This document shows, in pieces, positions 8,480-18,382 of a stretch of DNA of 64,000 bases (positions within the stretch are counted from its first letter, which is position 1; each line of letters begins with the position of its first letter). Source of the DNA: Paranoxybacillus vitaminiphilus (GTDB lineage: Bacteria > Bacillota > Bacilli > Bacillales > Anoxybacillaceae). Made by a program: the position numbers and the translations under genes. The notes under the pieces are model-generated. The model did no database searches and had not been told where the DNA came from. It saw nothing but the letters and a program-made list of their open reading frames with translations. The stretch is taken from positions 1 to 64,000 of the forward strand of contig NZ_QLMH01000007.1 in the NCBI RefSeq assembly GCF_003259935.1. The letters are read 5' to 3'.

Positions 8480-9265
8480 TCATACGGTAAACTGATATAT
8501 TCCGTTTTTTACCTGGATGGTCTTATTTTCCGGCATTTTGGTTATTCCGCATAAAAACGGACGATTGATAAGAGCATGGCCGATTGGAGCGGTCTCATAC
8601 AAGCGGACCGAGATGTTTCCGATAAAAAGCTCGGAATAGGGGCCAAATTCATCCTTGTTTTGCGTTACAGACTGACGAGGCATATCGAATAAATGGCAAT
8701 ATTTTTGCAATGACTTGTCAAGGTCGCTTACATGCATCCCAATATATGAAAGAGACGGCGAGCCGATGCTGTGCTGCATAAGCGGTTCCATTTCCTTCAT
8801 GCGGGCTTCTTCTGGTTCGCCCCATTGGATGAAAAACGGATAGCGGCATGTATCATCTTGTTCTTCCTCGATAAATAGCATCGACCAACTTAATACTTTA
8901 CCATCTTCACGTTTTCGGCTTCCAGTAAACGGACCAATCGGCTTTCTCCCTTTTGCCTGAACGTGGTTAATGACAGCATCCATATCATTTGTGCGGAATG
9001 CTAATTGCGAAAAGCCTTCCTCTTTATGGAAGTCTGTGACGATTTGCTGGATTAATACGTTGTCAGAAGTTTTCGCTTTATCAAAGTCCGTAAAGCCAAT
9101 CCATTCAATGTAGCGCAATCCGGTAAAGTAGTTTAGGCAGTTATATGTGCCCCAAGAAGGATGTTTCCCTCCGTCTATCGCATGAAATCCGATAAGCTGA
9201 AACGCGGTTTTTGCTTCTTCAGGACTTTTTGTAAAATGAACGAGATGGTCAAATGTAATATTCAT
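8480..9265 (-). CDS. VOC / glyoxalase-like domain protein
   Basis: A 261-residue soluble protein that begins FDHLVHFTKSPEEAKTAFQL, the first half of a vicinal-oxygen-chelate fold; a second module starts SLSYIGMHVSDLDKSLQKYC. The pattern matches glyoxalase-like proteins with two beta-alpha-beta-beta-beta modules. Candidate metal or substrate residues are the His in HLVHF and HVSD, and Glu in IEWIGF. The reaction is unknown: such proteins include isomerases, dioxygenases and binding proteins. A good ribosome binding site (GGGAGAGGGAA on the coding strand) lies before the ATG. It is transcribed away from gatC. Confidence 0.7.
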   Translation of the reverse strand: MNITFDHLVHFTKSPEEAKTAFQLIGFHAIDGGKHPSWGTYNCLNYFTGLRYIEWIGFTDFDKAKTSDNVLIQQIVTDFHKEEGFSQLAFRTNDMDAVINHVQAKGRKPIGPFTGSRKREDGKVLSWSMLFIEEEQDDTCRYPFFIQWGEPEEARMKEMEPLMQHSIGSPSLSYIGMHVSDLDKSLQKYCHLFDMPRQSVTQNKDEFGPYSELFIGNISVRLYETAPIGHALINRPFLCGITKMPENKTIQVKNGIYQFTV

Positions 9266-9397
9266 TTTTTCATTCCCTCTCCCCTAAAGGTGGTTTAAAT
9301 AACTATTTATTCCAATTCTAGTCTGCCTGTTCGGATGGATCAAGTAAATGGTTAGTGTGAGAATGTTAGTTTTTGTATTATTAAAGCATGACAAATA

Positions 9398-9427
9398 TTG
9401 CTTCAACGGGCGAAAGTTTGGTATCAT
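9398..9427 (+). promoter_or_regulatory. Putative sigma-A promoter of gatCAB
   Basis: TTGCTT (9398-9403), an 18 nt spacer and TATCAT (9422-9427) lie about 40 nt before the gatC start codon. The spacing is good and both boxes are imperfect. Confidence 0.45.
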
Positions 9428-9469
9428 CATTATATTGTGAAAGGTCGAAACTTTCGGAGGTGAAAGGGA

Positions 9470-9760
9470 ATGTCAAGAATTTCTATTGAACAAGTAAAAC
9501 ACGTGGCGCATTTGGCACGTTTAGCGATTACCGATGAAGAAGCAGAAATGTTTACGAAGCAGTTAGATGCGATTATTACATTTGCCGAGCAATTAAACGA
9601 ATTAGATACAGAAAACGTTCCGCCAACGTCGCACGTGCTTGATATGAAAAACGTTATGCGCGAGGATATACCGACACCGGGGCTTCCGCGTGAGGAAGTC
9701 TTGAAAAATGCTCCAGACCATCAAGACGGGCAATTCCGCGTACCAGCGATTATAGAGTAA
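9470..9760 (+). CDS. gatC: Asp/Glu-tRNA amidotransferase subunit C
   Basis: A 96-residue protein with the GatC signature: [16 protein letters not shown] at the N-terminus and [20 protein letters not shown] followed by [16 protein letters not shown] at the C-terminus. GatC is the belt subunit that holds GatA and GatB together in the enzyme converting Glu-tRNA(Gln) and Asp-tRNA(Asn) to the amidated forms, essential in Bacilli lacking glutaminyl-tRNA synthetase. GGAGGTGAAAGG precedes the ATG. It is first of a gatC-gatA-gatB operon with 12-13 nt gaps. Confidence 0.96.
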   Translation: MSRISIEQVKHVAHLARLAITDEEAEMFTKQLDAIITFAEQLNELDTENVPPTSHVLDMKNVMREDIPTPGLPREEVLKNAPDHQDGQFRVPAIIE

Positions 9761-9772
9761 GGAGGGAAGACG

Positions 9773-11230
9773 ATGTCATTATTTGACCATAAAATTTCTG
9801 AACTACATAACATGCTGCATAAAAAAGAAATCTCTGTTTCTGATTTAGTCAATGAATCATTTAAACGCATTTCTGAAGTAGAAGAAAAAGTGCAAGCGTT
9901 TTTAACATTAGACGAAGAAAATGCCCGCGCAAAAGCGAAAGAGCTCGATGAAAAGTTAGCGACAGAAAAAGAATTTGGTTTACTTTTTGGCATGCCGATT
10001 GGAATTAAAGACAATATCGTAACAAAAGGGCTGCGCACAACATGCGCAAGTAAAATCCTTTATAACTTTGACCCAATTTACGATGCGACAGTCATGCAGC
10101 GCCTGCATGAAGCGGATGCGATTACGATTGGTAAATTAAATATGGACGAGTTTGCGATGGGTTCTTCTACAGAGAACTCCGGCTTTCAATTAACACGCAA
10201 CCCTTGGGACCTTGAGCGCGTACCGGGCGGTTCAAGCGGCGGTTCCGCAGCAGCCGTTGCCGCAGGGGAAGTACCGTTTGCGTTAGGTTCTGACACAGGC
10301 GGTTCGATTCGCCAGCCGGCAGCGTTCTGCGGTGTCGTCGGCTTGAAACCTACATATGGGCGTGTATCCCGCTTTGGTCTTGTCGCCTTCGCGTCTTCAC
10401 TTGACCAAATTGGACCGATTACGCGCACAGTCGAAGATAACGCTTATCTTTTACAAGTGATCGCAGGCCTTGACCCGATGGATTCTACCTCTGCAAATGT
10501 CGATGTTCCTGATTATGTATCGGCATTAACAGGCGATATTAAGGGGTTAAAAATTGCTGTGCCAAAAGAATATTTAGGCGAAGGTGTATCTGAGGAAGTC
10601 CGCCAGTCTGTATTAGATGCCTTAAAAGTGTTAGAAGGCCTTGGAGCAACATGGGAAGAAGTTTCGCTTCCGCATTCAAAATATGCGCTTGCAACTTACT
10701 ATTTACTATCATCTTCAGAAGCATCAGCGAACCTTGCCCGTTTTGACGGTGTCCGCTACGGCTATCGCACCGACAATGCGAAAAATTTAATTGATATGTA
10801 CAAGCAAACGCGCAGCGAAGGCTTCGGTAACGAAGTAAAACGCCGCATTATGCTTGGCACATTCGCGTTAAGCTCCGGCTATTATGATGCTTACTATAAA
10901 AAAGCGCAAAAAGTGCGGACATTAATTAAACAAGACTTTGAAAACGTGTTTGAAAAATACGATGTGATTATCGGGCCAACAACGCCAACGCCTGCGTTTA
11001 AAATCGGAGAGAAAACAAGCGATCCGTTAACGATGTATGCAAACGACATTTTAACGATTCCGGTCAACCTTGCCGGCGTACCGGGAATTTCTGTTCCGTG
11101 CGGATTCTCTAACGGTTTGCCGCTAGGATTGCAAATCATCGGCAAACACTTCGACGAGAGCACGATTTACCGCGTTGCTCACGCGTTTGAGCAGGCAACC
11201 GACTATCATAAACAAAAGCCAGCATTGTAA
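9773..11230 (+). CDS. gatA: Asp/Glu-tRNA amidotransferase subunit A
   Basis: A 485-residue amidase-signature protein. The catalytic Lys is in [11 protein letters not shown] (about residue 79); the Gly/Ser signature [15 protein letters not shown] (about 150-165) and [12 protein letters not shown] carry the cis-Ser and nucleophilic Ser. GatA releases ammonia from glutamine and feeds it through a channel to GatB. AGGAGGGAAGACG precedes the ATG. Length and motif order are those of a normal full-length GatA. Confidence 0.97.
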   Translation: MSLFDHKISELHNMLHKKEISVSDLVNESFKRISEVEEKVQAFLTLDEENARAKAKELDEKLATEKEFGLLFGMPIGIKDNIVTKGLRTTCASKILYNFDPIYDATVMQRLHEADAITIGKLNMDEFAMGSSTENSGFQLTRNPWDLERVPGGSSGGSAAAVAAGEVPFALGSDTGGSIRQPAAFCGVVGLKPTYGRVSRFGLVAFASSLDQIGPITRTVEDNAYLLQVIAGLDPMDSTSANVDVPDYVSALTGDIKGLKIAVPKEYLGEGVSEEVRQSVLDALKVLEGLGATWEEVSLPHSKYALATYYLLSSSEASANLARFDGVRYGYRTDNAKNLIDMYKQTRSEGFGNEVKRRIMLGTFALSSGYYDAYYKKAQKVRTLIKQDFENVFEKYDVIIGPTTPTPAFKIGEKTSDPLTMYANDILTIPVNLAGVPGISVPCGFSNGLPLGLQIIGKHFDESTIYRVAHAFEQATDYHKQKPAL

Positions 11231-11243
11231 GGGGGTAAGAAGG

Positions 11244-12674
11244 ATGAACTTTGAAATGGTCATCGGACTTGAAGTCCATGTTGAATTAAAAACAAAGTCG
11301 AAAATTTTCTCAAGCAGTCCAACCGACTTCGGAGCACCCCCAAACACACAAACGAGCGTGATTGACTTAGGTTATCCAGGGGTTCTCCCTGTTTTAAACA
11401 AACAAGCGGTGGATTTTGCGATGAAAGCAGCGATGGCATTAAACTGTGAAATCGCAACATATACAAAGTTTGACCGTAAAAACTATTTCTATCCAGACAA
11501 TCCGAAAGCGTACCAAATTTCGCAATATGACCAGCCAATCGGCAAAAACGGCTGGATTGAAATTGAAGTAAACGGCAAAAAGAAAAAAATCGGCATTACG
11601 CGCATTCACCTTGAAGAAGATGCCGGCAAGTTAATGCATACAGGTGACGGTTATTCACTAGTCGATTTTAACCGTCAAGGTACACCATTAATCGAGATTG
11701 TATCGGAGCCGGATATCCGCTCACCGGAAGAAGCATATGCGTACCTTGAAAAGTTAAAATCGATCATCCAATATACAGGCGTATCCGATTGTAAAATGGA
11801 AGAAGGTTCGCTTCGCTGCGACGCAAACATCTCGCTTCGTCCAATCGGTTCGGACAAGTTCGGTACAAAAACAGAGTTGAAAAACTTAAACTCGTTCAAC
11901 TTCGTACGTGCCGGTCTTGAATATGAAGCAAAGCGTCAAGAGAAAATTCTTCTTTCCGGCGGAGTGATTCAACAAGAAACGCGACGCTTTGATGAAGCAA
12001 CAAAAACAACGATCTTAATGCGTGTTAAAGAAGGTTCAGAAGACTATCGCTACTTCCCGGAACCGGACCTTGTCGCACTTTACATCGATGATGAGTGGAA
12101 AGAGCGCGTCCGCGCGACGATTCCAGAACTGCCGGACCAACGGAAAAAACGCTATGTTGAAGAGCTTGGTCTGCCTGAATATGATGCAAAAGTGTTGACA
12201 ATAACAAAAGAAATGGCAGACTTCTTTGAGGCGACCGTAGCAAACGGTGCCGATCCGAAGCTTGCTTCCAACTGGCTCATGGTTGAAGTATCAGGATACT
12301 TAAATGCAGAACAAAAAGAGCTTCATGAAATCGCCTTAACACCAGAAAGCCTTGCCGGTATGATTAAACTGATTCAAAACGGCACGATTTCTTCAAAAAT
12401 CGCGAAGAAAGTGTTTAAAGAGCTTGTCGAAAAAGGCGGAGATCCAGAACAAATCGTCAAAGAAAAAGGACTTGTCCAAATCTCTGATGAAGCGACATTG
12501 CGCAAAATCGTTCTTGAAGTGCTTGATGCCAACCCGCAATCCGTCGAAGACTTCAAAAACGGAAAAGACCGCGCGATTGGCTTCTTAGTCGGTCAAATTA
12601 TGAAAGCGACAAAAGGACAAGCGAATCCGCCGCTTGTGAATAAGTTATTATTAGAAGAAATGAATAAACGATAA
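11244..12674 (+). CDS. gatB: Asp/Glu-tRNA amidotransferase subunit B
   Basis: The start is ATG 11244 ([20 protein letters not shown]) with GGGGGTAAGAAGG before it; the longer frame from 11175 overlaps gatA and is not used. The 476 residues contain the cradle domain ([36 protein letters not shown]) that activates the tRNA-bound Glu or Asp, and the C-terminal helical YqeY-like tail that binds tRNA ([20 protein letters not shown]). Length and motifs are normal. A palindromic element starts 7 nt after its stop. Confidence 0.97.
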   Translation: MNFEMVIGLEVHVELKTKSKIFSSSPTDFGAPPNTQTSVIDLGYPGVLPVLNKQAVDFAMKAAMALNCEIATYTKFDRKNYFYPDNPKAYQISQYDQPIGKNGWIEIEVNGKKKKIGITRIHLEEDAGKLMHTGDGYSLVDFNRQGTPLIEIVSEPDIRSPEEAYAYLEKLKSIIQYTGVSDCKMEEGSLRCDANISLRPIGSDKFGTKTELKNLNSFNFVRAGLEYEAKRQEKILLSGGVIQQETRRFDEATKTTILMRVKEGSEDYRYFPEPDLVALYIDDEWKERVRATIPELPDQRKKRYVEELGLPEYDAKVLTITKEMADFFEATVANGADPKLASNWLMVEVSGYLNAEQKELHEIALTPESLAGMIKLIQNGTISSKIAKKVFKELVEKGGDPEQIVKEKGLVQISDEATLRKIVLEVLDANPQSVEDFKNGKDRAIGFLVGQIMKATKGQANPPLVNKLLLEEMNKR

Positions 12675-12680
12675 AAGAGC

Positions 12681-12786
12681 GAGGCTGTCTCAAACGCCCA
12701 AGGTCTGCCCCCGCAACACAATATATAGGACATAAAACTATATATGGTGAAATGCGCGTGGGGTCGGACCTTTACGAGACAGCCTT
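12681..12786. repeat. Gene-end palindromic element, copy after gatB
   Basis: The ends GAGGCTGTCTCAAACG and CGAGACAGCCTT are inverted repeats. The inverse of this copy aligns with the elements at 33325 and 39680 and shares TATGTCCTATATATTGTGTT with the former. It starts 7 nt after the gatB stop and can fold into one long hairpin, so it may serve as the transcript end of gatCAB and of the convergent Uma2 gene. Confidence 0.65.
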
Positions 12787-12803
12787 ATATTGTTGACAGG
12801 GAG

Positions 12804-13373
12804 TTATGGAAACACTTTTTCTAATTCAATGATGCATTCTGGGAGAGTATGGGCGGAAATAGAGTTGTCTTTATAATACATGCCTATTTGTTGAAAGCGA
12901 TCATTTTGCAACACGTAAACTTCAACGGTTGTATGAATCGGATCGACAATCCAATACTCCTTCACACCTGCTTGTTCGTAGCTGCGAAATTTTGTAATAC
13001 GATCATGTTTGGCGGTAGACGGTGAAAGGATTTCCACGACGAAATCAGGAGCGCCGTAAATTCGCTCACTTCCGATTTTGTTTGGATCACAAACGATAAT
13101 CAGATCCGGAACGTACCAGTCTTTAATATCATGAAGAGGGGTGTCCTTTGTTGCGAACAGGCATACGTCAATTGGCGCAACAAATACTTCACAAGGATGA
13201 TTTTGCAAGTGATGAAAAAATAAAGCGGATAATGCTGTCACAATTCGTTGATGCTGCGGTGTCGGCGATGGTGTCATAAACACAATGCCGTCTGTTCCTT
13301 CATATCGTCCTTCTTTATTCCAATGCAAATAATCTGCATAAGTGTAACGTTCCTTTTCATTTGGAATGGACAT
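12804..13373 (-). CDS. Uma2-family (DUF820) PD-(D/E)XK nuclease-like protein
   Basis: A 189-residue protein with the Uma2 layout: an N-terminal YTYADYLHWNKEGRYEGTDG, then MTPSPTPQHQRIVTALS, the acidic strand VPDLIIVCD (about residue 92) and VVEILSPSTAKHDRITKFRS with the Glu and the distal Lys/Arg helix, then GVKEYWIVDP. Family knowledge: Uma2 proteins have the restriction-endonuclease fold, occur in many copies in cyanobacteria and some Bacilli, and have no settled role. A second member lies at 34831. It is convergent with gatB. Confidence 0.85.
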   Translation of the reverse strand: MSIPNEKERYTYADYLHWNKEGRYEGTDGIVFMTPSPTPQHQRIVTALSALFFHHLQNHPCEVFVAPIDVCLFATKDTPLHDIKDWYVPDLIIVCDPNKIGSERIYGAPDFVVEILSPSTAKHDRITKFRSYEQAGVKEYWIVDPIHTTVEVYVLQNDRFQQIGMYYKDNSISAHTLPECIIELEKVFP

Positions 13374-13445
13374 ACTCCCGCCACCTTTTTTATTTTCATT
13401 TTATGCTATTCTCAACATTCTCACAAATAATAAGGATGAGCGACA

Positions 13446-13475
13446 GAAAAACGACACCGCTTCATCGGCGATGCC
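13446..13475 (-). terminator. Terminator of the coiled-coil pseudogene
   Basis: On the minus strand GGCATCGC pairs (with G-T wobbles) to GCGGTGTC around a short loop, followed by five T. It lies just after the reconstructed stop at 13487-13489. Confidence 0.5.
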
Positions 13476-13486
13476 GCCTCTTTCTA

Positions 13487-13870
13487 TTACAAATGGGTTA
13501 ATTTTTGTAATGTGCTTTCGACCTTAAAGACGCTAAATGCTTGATTCGTGGTCATGAAGGACAGGGAGCACTTTTTGTTCAAGCACGTTTGTCAGGTGGG
13601 AAATGCTTCCTTGCGTTTTGTGGAGATCGAGCGAGAGTGATCGTATTTTGCAGTGAGTACTTCTTGGCCGTGGCGAACTGCTTCACAAATCGCTTTTGTT
13701 TCGTTCATTGTTTTTTCAAGTACATCCACTTTTGTTTCAAGCGAATCTACCTTTGTTTCGAGTGCATCTATTTTTACTTCGAGCGAACCCACTTTTTCTT
13801 CAAGCAACTCCACCTTTTGACGTGTTGCTTTCACTTCTTGCAGGATTTCACGCAACAGTTCCTCTGCCAT
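13487..13870 (-). pseudogene. Frameshifted coiled-coil protein gene
   Basis: The start is ATG 13870 (MAEELLREILQEVK), 8 nt after AGGAGG. A perfect-looking heptad coiled coil follows (EEKVGSLEVKIDALETKVDS and a repeat of it). The intact frame ends at 13592, but coherent coding continues in a second frame (LSLDLHKTQGSISHLTNVLE, QKVLPVLHDHESSI) and then in a third (NQAFSVFKVESTLQKLTHL, stop at 13487-13489), immediately before a terminator. Two frameshifts therefore split what was probably one protein of about 127 residues. Short coiled-coil proteins of this type are common and uncharacterised in Geobacillus-like genomes. A sequencing error cannot be excluded. Confidence 0.5.
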
Positions 13871-13958
13871 TTCCATCACCTCCTTCTCGTTTCCATTCTA
13901 CATCAAACGGCAGATGATTTCTATTTCGACTGAAAATATTGGAGTGGAGTTTTTATTG

Positions 13959-14105
13959 TTATTTTTTAAACATTTTCATTGCACTTTCCATTCCACCATG
14001 TTCTAATAGTGATGATAGGAAACATATGGTTTCACGATCATCGAATAGATTTTCATCGTATAAGAACATGCGGTGATAGGCAGAAGGTGCGATGAAAGCC
14101 ATCAT
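13959..14105 (-). CDS. Short ORF, probable gene fragment
   Basis: Minus-strand reading MMAFIAPSAYHRMFLYDENL then FDDRETICFLSSLLEHGGME and a KMFKK tail, 48 codons. An upstream TTG in frame adds five residues. No clear ribosome binding site is present. The acidic-aromatic composition looks like real protein, perhaps the C-terminus of a lost gene. It lies in the gap upstream of potA, on the opposite strand. Family not recognised. Confidence 0.3.
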   Translation of the reverse strand: MMAFIAPSAYHRMFLYDENLFDDRETICFLSSLLEHGGMESAMKMFKK

Positions 14106-14134
14106 AATATTTCTATTCAACTAGGGGGGCGCTT

Positions 14135-15241
14135 ATGTCGAAAGATGTCATTATTCGCTTTGAAAATGTGACAAAGCAGTATGATGATGGTCCCGCTGTG
14201 CTTGATGACGTAAGTTTTGAAATTGAACGCGGAAAGTTTTATACTCTGCTCGGTCCGTCCGGGTGCGGGAAAACGACGATTCTTCGCCTTATTGCCGGTT
14301 TTACGGAACCAACAAAGGGCGCCATTTATTTTAACGGTCAAAAAATCAACAGCGTTCCGGCAAACAAACGGCAAGTGAACACGGTGTTTCAAGATTATGC
14401 GTTGTTTCCTCACTTAAATGTATTTGAAAATGTTGCTTTTGGCTTACGCATTAAAAAAATGAAAAACGCCGATATAAAAGAAAAAGTTGCCGAGGCGCTG
14501 CGGTTTGTCAACTTAGAAGGTTATGAAAACCGGGAAATTCGCGAAATGTCCGGCGGACAGCGGCAGCGGGTCGCCATCGCCCGGGCGATTGTCAATGAAC
14601 CGGAAGTGATCCTTCTCGACGAGCCGTTGTCAGCGTTGGACTTGAAGCTTCGGACAGAAATGCAGTATGAATTGCGTGAATTGCAGCGCCGCCTCGGCAT
14701 TACATTTATTTTTGTCACACATGACCAAGAGGAAGCTCTTGCGATGTCGGATATGATTTTTGTTTTAAATAAAGGGAAAATCCAGCAAAGCGGTACCCCG
14801 AAAGACATTTACGATGAGCCAATCAATCGGTTTGTTGCTGATTTTATCGGGGAGTCGAACATCGTCCCTGGTAAAATGATTGCCGACTGCTTAGTCGAAT
14901 TTGCAGGAAAACGATTTGAATGTGTAGATAAAGGTTTCGAGCCAAATGAACATGTCGATATTGTCATCCGCCCGGAAGACTTAGAGATTACAAGCGTGGA
15001 ACGAGGAAAACTGCAAGTTCGCGTCGATTCGTTATTGTTCCGCGGCGTTCACTATGAAATTTGCTGTTATGACCAAGATGGAAATGAATGGCTTGTGCAT
15101 TCAACGAAAAAAGCGGAAGTAGGAGAGAAAATCGGTCTTTATTTCGATCCGGAAGCAATTCATGTTATGCGTTTGAACGAAACAGAAGAAGAGTACGATC
15201 GCCGCCTGGAGGCTTACAGCGAGGTTAGCGATGAGAAGTAA
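14135..15241 (+). CDS. potA: Spermidine/putrescine ABC importer, ATPase
   Basis: A 368-residue ABC ATPase: Walker [10 protein letters not shown] (about residues 38-46), Q-loop [20 protein letters not shown], signature [14 protein letters not shown], Walker [13 protein letters not shown], and H-loop FVTHDQEEA. The C-terminal 130 residues form the TOBE regulatory domain (NIVPGKMI ... VIRPEDLEI). It powers polyamine uptake with PotB, PotC and PotD. A GGGGGG-type ribosome binding site precedes the ATG. Its last 11 nt overlap potB. Confidence 0.93.
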   Translation: MSKDVIIRFENVTKQYDDGPAVLDDVSFEIERGKFYTLLGPSGCGKTTILRLIAGFTEPTKGAIYFNGQKINSVPANKRQVNTVFQDYALFPHLNVFENVAFGLRIKKMKNADIKEKVAEALRFVNLEGYENREIREMSGGQRQRVAIARAIVNEPEVILLDEPLSALDLKLRTEMQYELRELQRRLGITFIFVTHDQEEALAMSDMIFVLNKGKIQQSGTPKDIYDEPINRFVADFIGESNIVPGKMIADCLVEFAGKRFECVDKGFEPNEHVDIVIRPEDLEITSVERGKLQVRVDSLLFRGVHYEICCYDQDGNEWLVHSTKKAEVGEKIGLYFDPEAIHVMRLNETEEEYDRRLEAYSEVSDEK

Positions 15242-16031
15242 TGTGCGCAATCTTTATCTTATTCCGTATGCATTATGGATCGTCTTGTTTGTTGTGGCAC
15301 CGATTTTTCTCATCCTCTATTATTCGTTTTTCGATATTGAAGGGAATTTGACGCTTGCTAATTATAAAAAATTTTTTACGCCGGTTTATTTGAAAATGGC
15401 GTTAAGTTCTTTTTGGTATGCTTTTTTAATTACAGCGTTTTCTTTACTGATTGCTTATCCAACCGCCTACTTGCTGACGAAAACGAAACATAAACAATTA
15501 TGGCTGCTGCTCATTATTTTGCCGACATGGATTAACTTGCTGTTGAAAGCATACGCTTTTCTCGGCATTTTCGGCACTTATGGGCTGGCTAATGCGATTT
15601 TAGAGACAATCGGAATTGGTTCAAAACAAATTTTGTTTACTGATTTCAGCTTTGTGTTTGTATCTGTTTATATTTTTATTCCATTTATGATACTGCCAAT
15701 TTATAACTCTCTTGAACAATTGAATCCATCGCTTGTGGATGCCGCCCGCGATCTCGGCGCTTCCGCCTGGACGACGTTTCGGCGCGTTGTCTTTCCGTTG
15801 ACGCTTGATGGAGTGAAAGCAGGGTGCCAGGCGGTATTTATTCCTGCGTTATCGCTGTTTATGCTTACCCGTTTGATTGCCGGGAACCGCGTCATCACGC
15901 TTGGAACAGCGGTTGAACAGCATTTTCTTGTGACCCAGGATTGGGGAATGGGCGCAACGATTGCCGTCTTTTTGATTATCGCCATGGCGGTGATTATGAG
16001 CTTGACGGGAAATCGGAGGGGGAAAGTATGA
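15231..16031 (+). CDS. potB: Spermidine/putrescine ABC importer, permease B
   Basis: A 266-residue inner-membrane permease with about six helices. The EAA loop that contacts the ATPase is [20 protein letters not shown] followed by [11 protein letters not shown] (about residues 165-195). Gene order potA-potB-potC-potD and the overlapping starts support the assignment over related thiamine or iron importers. Confidence 0.9.
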   Translation: MRSNVRNLYLIPYALWIVLFVVAPIFLILYYSFFDIEGNLTLANYKKFFTPVYLKMALSSFWYAFLITAFSLLIAYPTAYLLTKTKHKQLWLLLIILPTWINLLLKAYAFLGIFGTYGLANAILETIGIGSKQILFTDFSFVFVSVYIFIPFMILPIYNSLEQLNPSLVDAARDLGASAWTTFRRVVFPLTLDGVKAGCQAVFIPALSLFMLTRLIAGNRVITLGTAVEQHFLVTQDWGMGATIAVFLIIAMAVIMSLTGNRRGKV

Positions 16032-16831
16032 AAAGAAAAATAAAATGGCCGCATCTATATCTCATCATCGTTTTTATCATCTTGTACACTCCGATTTTCT
16101 ATTTGCTGTTCTATTCGTTCAACAGCGGAGGCACGATGCATGATTTTGAAGGATTTACTCTTGAATGGTACAAAGAGGTTTTTCAAGATACGCGCCTGCT
16201 TATTATCGTGTTAAATACATTAATCATCGCTCTCCTGTCAGCGCTGATTTCGACGATTCTTGGCGTAATGGGCGCTCTGGCGATTTATTATGTGAAAAAG
16301 AGGCAAGTAAAAAATGCGCTCCTCACGTTCAATAATGTGTTAATCGTCAGCCCTGATGTCATCATCGGCGCGTCTTTCTTGATTTTGTTTACAATGGCCG
16401 GGATTAAGCTCGGATTTACGTCCGTTCTTTTATCGCATATTGCGTTCAGCGTCCCAATCGTTGTTTTGATGGTGCTGCCAAAGCTGCAGGAAATGAGTCC
16501 GACGCTGATTGACGCCGCGCGCGACTTAGGGGCAAGTCAATGGGATGTATTGACAAAAGTCATTTTACCGTTTATCACACCGGGAATTTTTGCCGGCTTT
16601 TTTATGGCGCTCACCTATTCACTCGATGATTTTGCGGTGACATTTTTTGTAACCGGAAATGGATTTTCGACGTTGTCCGTGGAAATTTACTCGCGGGCAC
16701 GTCAAGGGATTTCGTTATCCGTCAACGCGCTGTCAACGCTTATTTTCTTGTTTACTATTTTGCTGGTCATCGGCTATTACTTTGTCAGCCAGCGGAACAA
16801 TCGCCTGAACGGAATGGGGGGACGGAAATGA
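16028..16831 (+). CDS. potC: Spermidine/putrescine ABC importer, permease C
   Basis: The start is ATG 16028, overlapping the potB stop as ATGA and preceded by GGAGGGGGAAAGT; the longer frame from 15941 lies inside potB. The 267-residue permease has six helices and the EAA loop [20 protein letters not shown] (about residue 160). It pairs with PotB to form the channel. Confidence 0.9.
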   Translation: MKRKIKWPHLYLIIVFIILYTPIFYLLFYSFNSGGTMHDFEGFTLEWYKEVFQDTRLLIIVLNTLIIALLSALISTILGVMGALAIYYVKKRQVKNALLTFNNVLIVSPDVIIGASFLILFTMAGIKLGFTSVLLSHIAFSVPIVVLMVLPKLQEMSPTLIDAARDLGASQWDVLTKVILPFITPGIFAGFFMALTYSLDDFAVTFFVTGNGFSTLSVEIYSRARQGISLSVNALSTLIFLFTILLVIGYYFVSQRNNRLNGMGGRK

Positions 16832-17901
16832 AAAAACTTATTCAAGCGTTTGCCGCCGTTTTTTTGACAGCGATGGCTCTGTTATATTTCGTCTCCTATC
16901 TCAATTCGTCTCAAGGATATTCAGGCGATAATACGCTGACGGTTTACAACTGGGGAGATTATATCGATCCTGAACTTATTGAAAAATTTGAAAAAGAGAC
17001 AGGCATCAAAGTCATTTATCAAACATTTGATTCGAATGAAGCGATGATGACGAAAATCGCTCAAGGGGGAACGACATTTGATGTGGCTGTTCCTTCTGAA
17101 TATGCCGTCAGTAAAATGAAGGAAGAAGGCTTGCTTGTACCGCTTGATCATTCGAAGCTGCCGAATTTGAAGTATATCAATCCGCGTTTTCTCAATTTAT
17201 CGTTTGACCCGGAAAATCAATATTCGATTCCCTATTTTTGGGGAACGGTAGGCATTGTTTACAACCCTGACATGCTTGGCGGCAAAAAAATTACAAGTTG
17301 GAACGACTTATGGGATAAAGATTTGCGCAATCAAATTTTGCTCGTGGACGGTGCGCGCGAAGTCATCGGCATGGGACTAAACAGCCTTCATTATTCATTA
17401 AACGATACGAACAAAGCGCATTTGCAGGAAGCAAAGCAAAAGCTTGATGCCCTTACGCCAAATGTCAAGGCGATTGTCGGCGATGAGATTAAAATGCTGA
17501 TCGCCAATGAAGAAGCGGCAATCGGCGTAGTCTGGTCCGGAGATGCGGCAGAAATGATCTGGGAAAATGAAAAGCTCGATTATGTCGTGCCAAAGGAAGG
17601 CTCGAACTTATGGTTTGACAACATGGTCATTCCGAAAACGGCGAAAAACATTGAAGGCGCCCACAAATTCATTAATTTTATGCTCGATCCAAAAAACGCC
17701 GCGCAAAATGCCGAATATGTCGGTTATTCTACCCCGAACGAAAAGGCGCTTGAATACTTGCCGAAGGAAATCGCCAATGACGAGCGGTTTTATCCTGATC
17801 TCGATTCCATCGACAACCTCGAAGTATATGAAAACCTCGGCAAACGGATGCTTGCCTACTACAATGAGCTCTTTTTAGAGTTTAAAATGCATCGGAAATA
17901 G
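16828..17901 (+). CDS. potD: Spermidine/putrescine-binding protein
   Basis: A 357-residue binding protein: an N-terminal hydrophobic helix (about residues 5-25), then LTVYNWGDYIDPELIEKFEK, the classic PotD/PotF opening, and TTFDVAVPSEYAVSKMKEEG and WSGDAAEM, which line the polyamine pocket in the family. It overlaps potC by ATGA. Oddly, I see no lipobox cysteine after the N-terminal helix, so unlike most Gram-positive binding proteins it would be held by an uncleaved signal anchor or be secreted. A CRISPR-leader-type hairpin 45 nt after the stop probably terminates the operon. Confidence 0.92.
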   Translation: MKKLIQAFAAVFLTAMALLYFVSYLNSSQGYSGDNTLTVYNWGDYIDPELIEKFEKETGIKVIYQTFDSNEAMMTKIAQGGTTFDVAVPSEYAVSKMKEEGLLVPLDHSKLPNLKYINPRFLNLSFDPENQYSIPYFWGTVGIVYNPDMLGGKKITSWNDLWDKDLRNQILLVDGAREVIGMGLNSLHYSLNDTNKAHLQEAKQKLDALTPNVKAIVGDEIKMLIANEEAAIGVVWSGDAAEMIWENEKLDYVVPKEGSNLWFDNMVIPKTAKNIEGAHKFINFMLDPKNAAQNAEYVGYSTPNEKALEYLPKEIANDERFYPDLDSIDNLEVYENLGKRMLAYYNELFLEFKMHRK

Positions 17902-17947
17902 CAGTAAAACGATATATGGTTTAACAAGTGCTCGTTTTATAAAAAAG

Positions 17948-18003
17948 TTGTCGTCGACCTCTAATAGCGTATCCATCCCGGAGGATCGACGACATTTTAT
18001 TTT
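17948..18003 (+). terminator. Hairpin after potD, related to the one at the CRISPR leader
   Basis: TGTCGTCGACC pairs with GGATCGACGACA across a 25 nt loop and is followed by TTTTATTTTC. Almost the same hairpin lies at 28255-28311 after cas6, just before the intact leader. Both work as terminators and mark the start of a leader module. Confidence 0.6.
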
Positions 18004-18231
18004 CTCAAGCAATAACGTAAAAAACGATGAAAATAAAAGAAAAATAAAAAATTGATAAAACCTGCCACTTCCGCTAAAATAGCAATAACTAAATTTCTTT
18101 TTTGTAAGAATCTTACTTGATTAGTAGGTTTTGGTTTTTTTATCTTAACTACGAGGGATTGAAACTGCTTTGCAACTGCCCATGCACCAATAATTTTGCC
18201 ATTTTTATCTTAATCTATAGGGAACTGAAAA
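18004..18231 (+). CRISPR. Decayed CRISPR mini-array with leader relic (locus A)
   Basis: 18004-18133 aligns with the intact leader at 28312-28445: both share AATTGATAAAA, CGCTAAAAT, AATAAC and AAATTTC in the same order. Then follows a degenerate repeat (18134-18165, ending CTACGAGGGATTGAAAC), a 35 nt spacer (18166-18200) and a second, more decayed repeat (18201-18231, ATTTTTATCTTAATCTATAG...). Mutated repeats imply the array no longer gains spacers efficiently. Confidence 0.75.
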
Positions 18232-18382
18232 TTATATATGCTTGCATATGTGTTTGCGTCTATACTTGTCCTTTTAGTATTTACAAAGGGGAATTGGATT
18301 AGTATGTGGAAGTAATAAGATGTCGACAATTCAACTGTAGTAGAATTCATTTTAAAAAAACTTTAAAAGGGGACATCTACTT

